Shown here: one piece after another, positions 1 through 11,819 of the stretch
Position numbering within the stretch: position 1 is the first letter of the stretch
How the letters are laid out: every line of letters starts with the position of its first letter
Source: Thuidium tamariscinum
Taxonomy: Eukaryota > Streptophyta > Bryopsida > Hypnales > Thuidiaceae
DNA length: 64,000 nucleotides
Direction of reading: 5' to 3'
Assembly: GCA_947034885.2 (NCBI GenBank)
Contig: OX344758.2
Coordinates: forward strand, 2,916,501-2,980,500
Position numbers and translations under genes: made by a program
Notes under the pieces: generated by a model
The model's input: only the letters and a program-made list of their open reading frames with translations
Told to the model about the DNA's origin: nothing
Database searches by the model: none

Positions 1-899
1 GATAGGGGTTCCCTTAGGCTAATTTGGGTCTTCTGGAGCTAATGACGCTGTCCGTTTTGTAATCGAGCCATTTCTCCAAAAGTTAGAGTAGCCACAGTAG
101 TAGGGTAGATTTTTGAATTGTTAAATTGGGTTTATCTTAGTTAGTTTAGAACGTAACTTGAGGGGGGAGGAGGCCTTGGAAATGTATAAAAGGCCTCCCC
201 CTCCCCTCATTTCACACCTCTTATCATTTTCATATCTCAAACTTCTATTCCATTTTCTCTAAAATCTCATTTCATACATCAAACACTCACAATCATTACC
301 ATCTTCTATTGCCATTTCAAACCTTCTTTTATTGTCATTGATTGCTATATTGCAAGTTTAAGGACGTGTGTTGCTACCTTCACTCTATTCCAACCTTGTT
401 GGTATTTTCTAAACCTCCTTTGCTATTACAAGTCTTCAATTATTGAAGCATTTGTTGTGGTTTTATTGGAAATCCTTGTGTCCTCTTGGGGGTCCTCCTA
501 ACTCCTTCCAGGGTCTTTTGTACTAGTCATCTTTGTGATTCTTGTGAGATTGAAATCATAATCCTTCGTGATTAGTCTCTTCGGGGAATTTACAGTTTAG
601 ATAGGCTTATTGAGAATTCCCCCCGGGCCTAACCGTTGAATTGTGATCCACAAGAAACCGTGTTTAGTGGAAACTCTAACTCCTTAGAACTCCTTGGAAG
701 GCAACCCCTTGCCAAATTTTCCAGGAATCAAGGGTAAAATTCCTTAGACGGCGAAGCTATCTCCAATTTTTTAAGGATTTTAATAATTTTTTATCAATTA
801 TTCGCTCAACGGCGGAGCTTTGACTTTCCTAAGAATAATTCCGTGTTTGTTTTGTTAAAAGGGTCCCCAATTGGAGACCCAAAGTATTGGCGAGCAACA
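1..899 (+). mobile_element. Partial LTR of a decayed retrotransposon (3' part of a 5' LTR)
   Basis: A TATA box (TATAAAA, 185-191) is followed by a pyrimidine-rich stretch where transcription could start. The segment ends near CA at 898-899, about 10 bases before a sequence resembling the primer-binding site for initiator-Met tRNA. This LTR-PBS order fits a Ty1/copia or Ty3/gypsy LTR retrotransposon. The left LTR end lies outside the window, and I found no matching 3' LTR and no gag or pol frame downstream, so the element is degraded or truncated. Calling it an LTR is an inference from the PBS-like site. Confidence 0.4.
185..191 (+). promoter_or_regulatory. TATA box inside an inverted repeat
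   Basis: TATAAAA lies between the arms of a short inverted repeat, AGGCCTT (about 170-176) and AAGGCCT (about 190-196), extended by G-rich and C-rich flanks. It would be the LTR promoter if the LTR call is right. Confidence 0.4.
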
Positions 900-909
900 C
901 CCAAAAATT

Positions 910-921
910 TGGTAACAAAGC
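910..921 (+). other. Possible primer-binding site (tRNA-iMet type)
   Basis: TGGTAACAAAGC resembles TGGTATCAGAGC, the common plant LTR-retrotransposon primer site complementary to the 3' end of initiator-Met tRNA, with 10 of 12 matches. It lies just downstream of a putative LTR end. One degenerate 12-mer can occur by chance. Confidence 0.35.
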
Positions 922-1199
922 AGCCAGCTCGGCAGCAGTCAGAGCCGGTTATCGAGACTAATCAAGCCAGGCCATGAAGCCAATTTCTCACATCACACCA
1001 TCACTTACTGGGGATGATGCTTGAGGGCCCCCTTTTTGTTTTTTTAGGGTTTTTTTGAACACTAGGTGTCAACTGGCTGAGAGTGAAGAAAGGGAAAAAC
1101 TACTTAGTGATAATTTTTGTTTGGGAAAGAATTAGATCAAATTACAGAGAGAGTTTTGAAAAGAAGAATAGTTTGTTGGAGAAATCATAGGACTCCATT

Positions 1200-1375
1200 G
1201 TTCCTCCCAAAATTCAGATTTCCAAGTCCAGACCTCACCAAAATTCCAGTTTCAAAAGCCAGAGCTTTCCAAAGTCAGTTTCAAAAGCCAGAGCCTCACC
1301 AAAAATTCAGATTTCCAAGCTAGAGCCTCACATCAGGTAGACTTCACTAAATTCTAGTTTCAAAAGTCACCCCCT
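1200..1375 (+). repeat. Short degenerate tandem repeat
   Basis: Two phrases alternate, one like AAAATTCAGATTTCCAAG and one like CCAGTTTCAAAAGCCAGAGC, and each recurs two or three times. The unit is roughly 50 bases. A short open frame (1117-1323) runs through it and translates the repeat (KFRFPS, QFQKPEPH); I see no evidence that it is a gene. Confidence 0.5.
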
Positions 1376-3223
1376 CCCCTCAAGCAACCAGGGGGGTGAT
1401 CACCATCCAAAGGGTGGTTGAAAGAACCAGTAACCAAGTCAAACTGAGTGAGGCCTCAAGCCACTCGAGCACTCTAGCACCCAGCACTTGGTTGAAGGTC
1501 CAACACTCCAGAGCTCTAGATTTGCAAACAATTTGAATTCACTCTTTGAAGAACTCACTCACACTCCAATCTCACCTAGAATACTAAGACAATTGGAAGT
1601 GACAAGCATTATTAATGATTGAAGAAAGGAGGGAGATGAAGGAATCTTTGAGCCATATTGACTTTGTTGGACACAATTTAGCTTGACAAAAAACAAATAG
1701 AAAAGAATAAGTTGATTTTAAGTAGTTTAGAGGATTGCCAAATTAGAGAAAAGTTAGAAAACCTTAGTTGTAGTGGATTTGACTTTTGAAACCATTTAGT
1801 GATTAATTTCAAAAATTAGATTATATTAGGATATTTTATAGGTTGACCTTGGAGGCCATTTGAAAGAAAAGGAAGGAGCCCAAAAGATAAAGAAAATTAC
1901 AAAAAAGAGGTGAAAGAAAGAATGGGGCTTTAAAGGAAAGTACCCCATTCAAGAGTTTATGAGTGTACCAACCATCACAATCAATTACAAGAATGTCAAG
2001 ATGGAAGCGGAGTTAGCGTAACACAAAGGATTTATGGAGTCACATCAAGACCTCGAAGTCGCCATGATGGAGGTCAACCTTTGAAAATTCCTTTTGTTTC
2101 TATTTTTTCCGTAATTTCCTTTAACCGTAGGATTTAGTTATCAATTATTAGTCTAGAGGTAATACAAATTTAGAATTACTCCAAAGCCCTACGTCACAAA
2201 AATTAAACAAGATAGAATCGATAAAGAATTTAGATTTTCGAATCTTAGACTTTGAAGTGAAGGTAGAAAGTTAAAACCCATAAATAATTCCAAAGAGAAA
2301 TAATAAGTAAATTTTGATGAACCGGACAACGGTCAAAATTACTTATGATTAATTTTACTCAAGGAATAAATAGTGGAAATTGACTTTGATAAACTAGGGA
2401 GGTTGAAAGGGTAAACCCGAAAGAGTGTAACTATTTAGATAAAAATGGTTTAATAAGGTAAAAATTGGATTAATTGGTCAACGGTCCAAATTTATCACAA
2501 GGATTCACAATTATCCACAGTCAGGATTGAGATTTTACTTTGAAGAAGGGAATTATTCCCATTGAGGTAAAATTCCAATTGATTATCTAACCAAGTAGTA
2601 AAAGAATACTTAAAACAAATTAGACTGAAAGACAGCCAAGGAACAAGTCCGGAATTGGACTCTCTAAGAGGTATCTTAGAACACATAAAACAACCAAAAA
2701 TATTTATCCCAATTTCAACCAAAACTTAGAGTAAAAATTATCTCAACCTAGCAATTGCGAACAAGTTGAATAGGAGTAGGAAATTAGAAAGATCCATTGC
2801 TTGGAAGGCGTAATTGGATTGCACGTAGGTTAGACACCCACTAGGAATCATCACAAAAGTAGTAGAACCTGGTTGTGTACACTTTATTCCAAGGGTGGGA
2901 ATAATGCGCCCACAGTAGCTGATGTGTTGGGTAACTTAAGTGCTGTGAAGGAGGAGTTACGCGTGATTGTATTTTTTAATGAAGTGTTACGGTAGAAGTG
3001 TTTCGTTGTTGTGTTGCAAATGCAGACACTATATAAAAATATGTACATCTATATACTTTAAGTAATTTTATATTTATAACGTAACAAATAAGATGACGTC
3101 ATTTGAAATGGCTTCAAGGTGACGGTTTCCCTTTGTTGTTACAAGCAACTATAAAGAGAATGATTCGTTTGAGAGTTTTATCACATTTGATTTGAATTTT
3201 CTTTGTTATTCATTTAGATTACT
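1376..3223. other. Gene-free, probably internal remnant of a decayed retroelement
   Basis: Purine-rich, AT-rich sequence with frequent stops in all frames. No domain is recognisable. It may be the eroded interior of the element whose LTR begins the window. Confidence 0.3.
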
Positions 3224-3682
3224 ATGTCGAATTGGAGGGTTTTTTCTAAGTCTCAAGATGAAGAATCTCGACTGGAGCGTGAGTTTGAATTTCTTTTATT
3301 GCAACTGCCGAATCAACTACAACTGCCAGTAAGCCCTTCATTGCTACATAGGTGGCCAGAAGACAAAGCTGGGTCATCACGACCATCAAAACAACCTCGT
3401 ATGGAGAAACGATGGCACAGTAATCTTTAACGTGACGCTCGAGCATTGGTGATTCTGTTGTAGGTTAGATGCGTTGAACTTGGCAGCCGTGAAGTTACAT
3501 TTGAAGGAAGTTTTAAAGGTGCAAACGACGAGCAGTATTATGGCATGGTGAGGCCTATCGAAGGGAGTCATGGTCACGAATGATGGTTAGAAGGGCCTAT
3601 CAACCCTTTAACTAAGGCAGATCGTGTCGATTATGTTGTTTCTATCGTCAAACACATCCTCAAGTTCTTGCAGATGAAGTGA
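3224..3682 (+). pseudogene. Unrecognised broken coding frame
   Basis: An ATG at 3224 opens a 68-codon frame (start MSNWRVFSKSQDEESRLERE) that stops at a TAA (3428). The same frame stays coding-like for about 250 more bases with only TAG and TGA stops, including the phrase GSREVTFEGSFKGANDEQYY and a C-terminal part near KADRVDYVVSIVKHILKFLQ, ending at a TGA near 3682. That pattern suggests an old coding exon broken by at least three nonsense changes. I do not recognise the family. It lies between decayed mobile-element pieces, so a transposon-derived origin is possible. Confidence 0.3.
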
Positions 3683-5171
3683 TATTTTGATTGGACCTGT
3701 AGTTTTTTACCTCTAATAGATGTATGTTGAGTTTTAGTTCTTCATTCCATACTTGCAGTGATTTTTTATAATAATTTTGTATTTATGATGTAGTTGGAGG
3801 GAAATATTCAAATGGTTTGCCTTCTAGGTGAACTTGAAGTGAATTTCCTTCAAAGATGAAGATAAGGAGATAGTTGTGGGGCCAAATAAGTGCTCAATTA
3901 TTGTTAGAGGAGTTTGGGGAGTGAATTAGGGGCTAACCCCACTTGTTTATGTGGTTAGAGTGAAGATAGGGTAGAGAGAAAGGTGGATATTATTCATCTT
4001 CTCTCTCGTTGTGAGTTTAGGAGGAACCCGAATGTTTGAGGACGCATTGTGTTGTGAATTTGAAGAATTTTGAAATGAAAATTAGTGAACTTGTGTATCA
4101 TGGTGTTTAGTTTCTAAATTGATTTTACTTGCTTGATTTGGAGTTGTGAGTTGAGAATTGTCCTTGTTTAAATGGAGGGAGGTCTATTGCCTTGCATGAG
4201 GGAAGGTTGAGACTTCGACCGACCATAAAAGATGGACAATTTCTTGGTTTGCAATGAAATTTAGAGTAAGTGTAGAAAATTGAGTTAAATTTTTAGTAAA
4301 TTATCACTCATTCTATTTGGAGCTTGTATGAGTGACTTGTGAGTGTAGAAGTGAAGGAAGGTCTGCTGCTTTTCTTTTCTTAAAGCTAAAACTTTGGATG
4401 GCTATAGAAGTTGGATAGAGTTTTAGAATCACTTGAAATTTGGAGGAGAAGTAGAAGTTTGTGTTAGCTTTTCAAAAAACTATCACTTAGCTCATTTGGA
4501 TCTGTGAAACAACGGTGGCACTCTCTCAAAGTTCAGCTTGGGAATTGGAATTACGGTTAGAGGAGTTTTGAAGACTTGTATGTTTGTGTGTGTGGCTTGT
4601 GGCTTTGTTATCTATGTTGTTGCGGGCAGCTTGGGTAAAACCAATGCTAGCCTCATTTTATGTTGTGGGCGACAAAGTGGGATTAATGGCCTACATGGTC
4701 GAGACTTGTTTGTTCTCACGGTGAAACTTGTTTCTTAAAGCTAGGAGCCAATCTTTTGGACGGCTCAGCTCATGGTCTGGCCGTCCCATTTTACCCGTTT
4801 GAGGCCTTGTTTCTTATTACACACCCTTACCCTTGGCCCTTTAGAACCCACACAGGGTAGGCCAACGGAAGACCAAGTGAAGATTCAAATGAAGAATCAA
4901 ACGAAGATTTGAGTTTCAAGACATCTTATTAATACTCAACAACTTGCAGCCGGATACCTCGTGTATTCCCTAAGCGCGCTCCTCTCAACACGACATCATG
5001 CAAGGCAAATCAAGTGTTCATGTACATTTGAAAAATTAACCACGGTTGTGAGTTACAGAGGGTGGAGGCGAGCGATTAAAAGTAAGCGGCTGGTAATGAA
5101 TAAATTAATTCTCGTAATTAAGTTGGCTGCCATAGTCGAGGATGTCACCCATGTGCATCGACGACTTGTAG
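3683..5171. other. Gene-free spacer
   Basis: No convincing coding frame. A 66-codon frame at 4538-4738 has no recognisable content. The stretch just before the MITE (about 4961-5175) is GC-richer and may be part of a sequence interrupted by the MITE insertion. Confidence 0.3.
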
Positions 5172-5175
5172 GATT

Positions 5176-5885
5176 GGGTGATTGCAAGAAACACTTGCTG
5201 ATTTTGTTGCGTTTGGCTAATTTTTTTGGGAGTACTTTAAAATTTAAAAATTTAAAAAAAATATGAATAGTGTATATACCTCTAAGATGAAGGTTTTCAT
5301 CGAAGGAAATGGATAGAAAAATTCTCTAAGTAGGAGAACTTGAAAAGTGCCAAACCTCTAGAAAATATATACCTTCATGTTTTAATTAGGGAAAAATAGT
5401 AAAAATAGATATTTTCAAAAAATAAAAAGTAGACATTTGCAACAACTTTATGGAGATGATCATTCACAAAAAAACACCACCAAAATAATATTTTATATGT
5501 TTCAAAATACAAGCAGAAGGGAGCTCACTTTGTAGACCTCTACACCTCACAAAATTAACTTTTAAAAAAAATCCTTCTCTGAAGAGCTAGAAGTCTACTA
5601 GAAGACCATCTCATCCAAATTTCATATTAAAATCATTAAAAAAAGGTATAGCCCAATACTAAAACCCCCTAAATTGCTAAGTGTGACATCCAATTGGGGT
5701 CTATTTTTGGATAGTAAACTATTTTTGAAAATTATGAAAAAATTATGGAAGGTTTATGATAGTTATGAGTACCTTTCCTACAAATCTTGAGTCAATTGGA
5801 GCTAAAACACAAAAATTATGGCCAAAAAACAAATCAGAATGCAATGTGTGATACAAAATAGGACAAGTATTTCTTGCAATCACTC
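5176..5885 (+). mobile_element. MITE copy A (family with GGGTGATTGCAAGAAACAC ends)
   Basis: The left end reads GGGTGATTGCAAGAAACAC and the right end is the inverted form with one or two changes. The 4 bases GATT flank both sides (5172-5175 and 5886-5889), consistent with a 4-bp target duplication. The interior is AT-rich, has no coding frame, and shares blocks with copies C and D, for example GAACTTGAAAAGTGC near 5337. A non-autonomous DNA transposon is the simplest reading. Confidence 0.75.
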
Positions 5886-6186
5886 GATTTGGGAAGGCTG
5901 TGGTGAACACATGCACGAGAGTTTCCAATTCCACAACTCTTCTTTTGAAATCAGCATTGTCGTGCATCGATAACAAGCGCACCTGTCTCGTTACTGAGAA
6001 TTACGTGTTACTCTAAAGCTTTGATTAGGTAAGCTAGTATAGGTGGGATTTTTGTGTGTTGCATGCATTGATGAATGTCTGTCATCTATGTTGATCAGAG
6101 GAGACCATGGAATTAAAGTGATGACTATCACATCTGCAATTTCTGTTTCTCCAGTAACGGAAGTACTTCTTATAGATCGAGACAAC

Positions 6187-7816
6187 ATGAGTGACCATAG
6201 TGCCCAGATGCCATCAACGGCAATAAGCACTGGAGCGCCAGACAACGAGAAGAATCCAGGTCAGTCTTCATGACTTTGCGCAGAGAGGGCATTGCCATGT
6301 GTGCACATCAACAACTAGCGTTTCCAATTCCTTGCCATTGCTGATCATGGAGACCTTTCTACAGTACTACTATCATGTGGAACATGCACGGATACCACCT
6401 CCACTAGAGAGCTGGGTTCTCCTCGGAACTTCGAATCCATATGCTTAGTAGCTATTTCCCTCCATTAATTTCGCGAGCTACAAACATTGTAGGAGATTGT
6501 GCACGTCGCTTAGCCGTCACGGTAAGGTAAGCAGAAAGGTTGAATTCGTCATTGCGATGGAGCACACGACCTAATTGCCATGCACGTCCACCATACAGGT
6601 ACCTCAAACAACGTGAAACCGACGACGTCTACAGCCGGTGCAGTTCAACTAGCAGTTGCTGTTGCAACATCGGATCAGAGTGGTCCATCAAAACGAACTA
6701 GAAGGGAACGTGCGGCCAACTAGCTAAAATTGGAGGTGAATGCGCTCATTGAGGCCAAGAGAATTGAAGCGCAGAATGAAGTACAAAAAGTAGATGGCCG
6801 CAAATTCATGACATCTGATGTTGGGAAGTGGGACCGCATTGCTGCTCATGTGAAGGCAAAGGGATACTCTCCATGTCCATGAGATGGTGCAGCTTGCAAA
6901 AGCAAATGGCAATAGATCTTCACTGGCTACAAGAGTATTGCAGACTACACTACACGCCATGGAGCCATTGAGTCAACTTATTGGATGATGAACTTGTCAT
7001 AGAGGAAAAGTGAACAACTACCACGCTCCTTTGCATAGGATGTGTTTTCACAAATCCATTAAGTACTAGTTTTCCAAGCAAGCCTCCGTGAAACCACCCC
7101 ACCACCGCAACCATCTCTCTCCAAAGGACAAGAATGTAGCATGTGCTACGCCTCGGCGGACTAGTGTTGTGTAGTTGACAGACACTGACGAAGAGGAGGA
7201 CCCCCTCGTAGTGGCAGTAGCCATGGACAACAGTGAAGATGTGCCACTCAAGGCACTACCAGAGGACTCTTTTGATGTTGCATAGTGCTGATTAGAGAAG
7301 GCACTTATTGCGTTTAATATTGTCGAGGCTGCTGCAACAATGCAGGCACCAATGCAATAGGAGCCGATCATCTACTCATCTGACACTAGCGATTCCTCCG
7401 CACCCTGCCGACCTGCCAACACCAGAGTGCGTTGGAAAAGTCTCTCAGGACACCATGTCATAGCGGAGGCCACGCGAGCGGCCGGTGATACCATAGCTGC
7501 CTAGATGCAGAAGATGGTTGACGCCACTCGGAAGATGGAGCTCTCTCGACAGCTAAGTCAACGCACCATCTTCGACAAATAGATGTAATACCAGAAGGAT
7601 AAAGACTACTGCATTCAAGAGAATGCACTCATGGCTAATGAGAATGCGAAGCTCTCTATACAGAAGTAAGGGGATGTTGTGGCCTGCTTGGCTCAAATGG
7701 TGGCTGCCCTCAATAGTGTACTAACTACAACACAGATGAGTATGGACTTCGGCCATCGAGGAGCAGAGTATGGACACAGTCCTGCAAGAACACAGGACCC
7801 ACCTCTTGAGCTCTGA
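6187..7816 (+). pseudogene. Trihelix / Myb-SANT-like DNA-binding protein, decayed
   Basis: A first exon may start at the ATG at 6187 (MSDHSAQMPSTAISTG) and end at a donor near 6260 (CCAG/GTCAGT). The main part runs from about 6615 to the TGA at 7814-7816. Its frame contains a basic stretch (PSKRTRRERAAN), a helix-rich segment with GKWDRIAAHVKAKGY and ACKSKWQ, then STYWMM and LPRSFA. This W...W/F...WMM...LP pattern resembles trihelix (GT-factor) or Myb/SANT-like DNA-binding proteins, often multi-copy and transposon-linked in plants. An acidic segment (DTDEEEDPLV) and a C-terminal helical region follow. About 14 in-frame stops (roughly nine TAG, three TAA, two TGA) and a one-base frameshift near 7065-7075 rule out function. 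Family assignment rests on remembered patterns. Confidence 0.55.
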
Positions 7817-8811
7817 CTTTGCAGCGTATATATACTGCCACTATCTGCACGATAATAATCGTAATATGTAATTTTTTGCAAAAGTCTGTATGACTAATTG
7901 ACTATACGTTCATAGTTTTTGTTTTGGACGTCCCTAACTGTTGCGACATGAAGCACTCATGTCGTTTTGTAGCTACATGTCTACGGCATCTTGCACTTTT
8001 GGAAGCTCTACTATACTGTGCACATACTATATTTGCTATAGGATACTTGCAGTTCCAACCAGTATTATAGAGGACTGTGACATAGTAGTCACAACATGCA
8101 TAGCATGAACACACTTCTGTACAAGACTACGTCACATTAATATGAAAAAAAAACTATACAGACCTGAAGTGAGTACATCTAAAAGTGTCAACATATGTCT
8201 CCATTTTCTACTAGTACTTCATGCAAAGGCTGTTGCCCACCATGATATTTGAAGTATGATATTTCCACATTGTTCATACTATATCACTATAGAAGGCCAT
8301 ATTCATTAAATTGAGAAAAAATGGTCATAATGAGAACGTAAGTCTCCTTCATTTCAAAGATAAGTTGTTGAAGGTAAAGATAAATATTTAACAAGGCCAT
8401 GAATACAAAACATTTTCCATGTAGAATGTGCCTTGAGTACCTGAAGATTTAACAATAAGATGGAAACATCAGAAGAGAGTTCCATACAAGGGATTGAAAA
8501 ATATAAAACAATTACAAAAGTTTGCTTTACATTGAAAAATATTCTGAAGATGCTTTAGAACTCATGTATATATGAAACTATTTACCTCACATGTCTATAT
8601 ACTTCACTTCCTAAGAAATGAAATCCCAAATACCTATTTGGGATTGATTAGGATGATGTATTTTGTGTGTAAATATAAATGGCACATGCTAATGGATGGG
8701 TGGATTGAATTTTTTCCTAACCAAGAAGTGGTTGCATTATATGAATGTATAGTCTATTAATAGGGATGAATGTCAACCAAGGCCCTAGGGGTATGGACAC
8801 AAATGTCTCAA
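7817..8811. other. Gene-free, AT-rich spacer
   Basis: No supported feature. Short frames here (7902-8114 minus, 8572-8760 plus) show no family signal. Confidence 0.35.
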
Positions 8812-9723
8812 CTAGCCATTCTTCTTCGGGGAAGCATTGCTATCATTTGCTTCTTGCGCTTTCAGCTTAGCTAGGCCTCTAAGAATATCCTCGCGTCGAG
8901 AAGGCCTAAATTTAGGATCCACACTAGGAATGGTCCACATTCCCATCTTTATAAGTTCCCTAGCCTCCCTACAATTACTTCGAGGAACGCCTGTGCTTGA
9001 AAGTGACCTAGAATTTTGAGGAGGCGGTTTAGACAAGGATCTGCAGACGGTATTTACATGAAGATCTGCAGTGGTAGTTGGCCGATCGCCATTCGATCGC
9101 CGGTACCCCGCAAGAACAGCTACGCGCGATAGAGGCCCTACGAAAGGCGAAGATTCACACCTTACGAGTGTTGAAGGTGCAGATCCAGCAATGCCTTGCA
9201 CTCACTCAACATCACCGGCACTGCGGGAAGTACAAGGTACCTTCCTCTTACGTCCTCTCGTTGACAAATCTACCCCAACATCCCATTTGACGATTTTAGG
9301 GGCTTCAGGGGCATTTGCAACAGGAAGATCGTCTTCGTCTCGAAGATCTTCCAAAACTGCTTCCGTATCCGCATATAGTTTCCTATGTACAGCCATTTCA
9401 ACACGGGGAGTTGACAACTGGGATCACAATCGATTGGGCTTGGAGATTGGCCACTTCAAAGGGGATGGTGAGCAGATGGAAGTCCTGACCGGACACTTAC
9501 TCAGTGGACTGTCAACGGCATCATCATTGGCGTTTCCCTTGGAGAAATTGATGGCCGCAGATGCCGCATCTGTGTTCGAACACAACATAATAGGCTTGGA
9601 ATCAATAGAAGGCATGCCACTCCGCTCATCGAATTCAGACGTGTTAGACAGCGCCGCGTCCGATCCGGACAATAAGCTCCTAGTTAGTGGCTGGGGACGG
9701 ACGGCCTTGAAACTTCCTTCAAT
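8812..9723 (-). pseudogene. Exon E: basic tail region, downstream of the FCP1-like domain
   Basis: On the minus strand a good acceptor (CCTTTTTCAG/ATTGAAGG) at 9723 opens one frame that runs to a TAA at 8812 and is broken only by two in-frame TGA codons (9424 and 9202). The conceptual product of about 300 residues is polar and basic, with a nuclear-localisation-like GRKRKVP and a lysine-rich end (ASPKKNG). It may be a further 3' exon of the gene above or an adjacent pseudogene. The stop at 9937 separates it from exon D, and the connecting splice is not obvious. Confidence 0.4.
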
Positions 9724-9936
9724 CTGAAAAAGGAAAAATGCGAAGGGGTTCCTCCCATTATCCTCAATTCAAAGATATTCCAACAAATCAAAGAGACACC
9801 CAAGAATACCACAACGCAACCAAGATGAAGTTGAAAATCAAAATCATTATATTTCAAATGAATAATATTTACAGATGTATTCCAATTCTTCTAAATCTAA
9901 AGCTAATTCTAGAAATGAGAAATCGCAGGCACGAGA

Positions 9937-10784
9937 CTATGTCCTGCATCGCTTTGGTTTGATGACTAAGCCCATCCCCGGGAGCACGTAGTTGCACCCG
10001 AAATTCCTAGCTGACTCCCTCAACCCTTCCAACATAGGACCCATGCCAAATGAGGAACGCGTCAGTGGGGGTTGACCTATGCGGTTTGCGTCAACAAAAT
10101 CACGCAAGCGCCCAAGGGGGCAGTGTTCACTAATTCACTTGAGCAAGGGGAGGAGGGCTGACATCAGCTCTTTGTCCCCACGGTGGAATTGATTCCACGA
10201 CTCCAAAAATATTGCGTTCCCATTGTCATTCAAGATACTCTTTGCCGGGGAGTCATCAATAAGAATAGTATTGTCTGCGTTAAAATACATGGGATCTGCA
10301 AACCGCGTGAACAACCGTTCATCGAGGATTTTCAAAAACAAATGCTTCGTAGGGTTGAGGCCCTCAAAGACAAAATTCCCTGGTGAACGCTCAATGGTCT
10401 TGCACTGCTCGTCTGCTCCTGACCGTATACAATGAAGGCCTCTAAATTGTTCTTACAGAGAAACCAGACAATGGGTTCGGCGTTCTTGTGGACCATGGAG
10501 CTCCAGAATATAATACGGTTTGCTAATTGGCCGACTTCCCTCAAGAACTCCCTCAAATTGGGACGAACGAAGACGACTTTCGACACAACTAGCGTGGGAA
10601 TCCAATCCGAGAAAACACTGTCTTTTGGAAAATGGATAGGTTCATTCTTATACAAGGTTCTATTTTCGCAATGGCAAAGCACTCTGTTCAGGTCGAAGAC
10701 GAGGTTCAACCACTTCTTCGGCCTAACGGGTGCTACCAGGGTAATACTTCGAGGAACTCTCTCTCCACCGCTGCTTGTGACTAC
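9937..10784 (-). pseudogene. Exon D: FCP1-like HAD phosphatase domain, frameshifted
   Basis: A strong acceptor (TTTTACCAG/GTAGTC) at 10784 begins a frame that contains VFDLNRVLCH (HAD motif I), VFVRPNLREFL, IIFWSSM (motif II position) and, in the next frame, NTILIDDSPAKS (the DD motif). Plant FCP1/NLI-interacting-factor-like proteins have this order, and many carry D-L-N rather than D-L-D at motif I. The frame change falls at 10405-10418, where an 8-bp direct duplication splits GQEQ from CKTIERSPGN; without it the reading frame is continuous. A TGA at 10135 then breaks a C-terminal part (GRLRDFVDANRIGQPPLTR) that continues to a TAG at 9937. Known role of the family: Ser/Thr phosphatases acting on the RNA polymerase II tail and other nuclear targets. 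This copy is broken. Confidence 0.6.
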
Positions 10785-11537
10785 CTGGTAAAATCAGAAA
10801 CAAGAGAGAGGTGGCGTTACCTAATGAAACGCAGACCCAGGTGATCCAAACAACGGCGAATCCCATTGCCCCCCACTAAGCAATTACAGAATCCCTTCAT
10901 TAAAATCATGTTTGAGTGCCAAAGGACGATGCAAATATTTCAGCCCCATGCGCTGGACAAAACATATGCAAAAACAGATGGTTACCAACGACTTAAATTG
11001 AACTCTATATATGAATATTTATTTCTAGAAAATTTAATTTACATGTGGTAGAACTCTTACTGAAATTCTACCGTCTCTGTACAATCTAAACTTTGCCCCA
11101 CTACATGACCTATACTACAACGAACGATTTCAAATGGGAGGATTCCTGACGCAAGTCAATCACGGACTCTCCACTCCCTCCTGTCAACAGGACGAGACAA
11201 TATAAGAGTCTCTCACTAAAAACGGAGTAAGCATGAAAGACAGAACAACACTCATCACTCATAACTTCTAGAGACACAATCAAGACAGTAGGGGTCAGAT
11301 GGCTGTGGTGATACCTGTCCAAACGCCAACTCCATGGCATCCTCATTGCCATCACCGTAATCGACTTGCTCTTCGTCTTCATCGTCGGGTGGATTTTGAG
11401 ACTCCATCTCGTAATTCTGAATGGGCGATCACATCGGAGGCGGAACTTCTTCTTGCACTTGCTCATCCCGTTGAGTATCAGGAATTGTTGCAGCACACAC
11501 TTCTTCCTGATAGTCCTTGACATCTGGAGCACTGGAA

Positions 11538-11558
11538 TTATCCTCGACTCGAGGATAA
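11538..11558. repeat. Palindrome copy (coding)
   Basis: Arms TTATCCTCGA and TCGAGGATAA around one central base, a perfect inverted repeat. On the minus strand it encodes YPRVED in exon C of the pseudogene. Confidence 0.85.
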
Positions 11559-11718
11559 CTTACTCAAGCTGCAAGTCCAGTAACGAGACTCGTAGTGCAA
11601 CCAGTCTTTTGTTTGGGACTGGGTTGCTTGTCGTGGAGAGGAAGGGAGACATCTTGTGAGTCATCGGGAGGAAGGGAACGGAATTGCCCGGGAGATGAAG
11701 CTGGTTGCGGGAGATCTG

Positions 11719-11737
11719 TATCCTCGCCTCGAGGATA
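11719..11737. repeat. Palindrome copy (coding)
   Basis: TATCCTCG and its complement around a short centre. It encodes YPRGED on the minus strand in exon C. Confidence 0.8.
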
Positions 11738-11798
11738 ATTTGTCACAACAAAAGGAGAATGAATTTGCCTTCTAGGAGATGGAGAGGGGGTTACAAAT

Positions 11799-11819
11799 TT
11801 ATCCTCGCCTCGGGGATAA
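11799..11819. repeat. Palindrome copy (coding)
   Basis: One-mismatch copy (TTATCCTCGCC then TCGGGGATAA). It encodes YPRGED on the minus strand in exon C. Confidence 0.8.
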
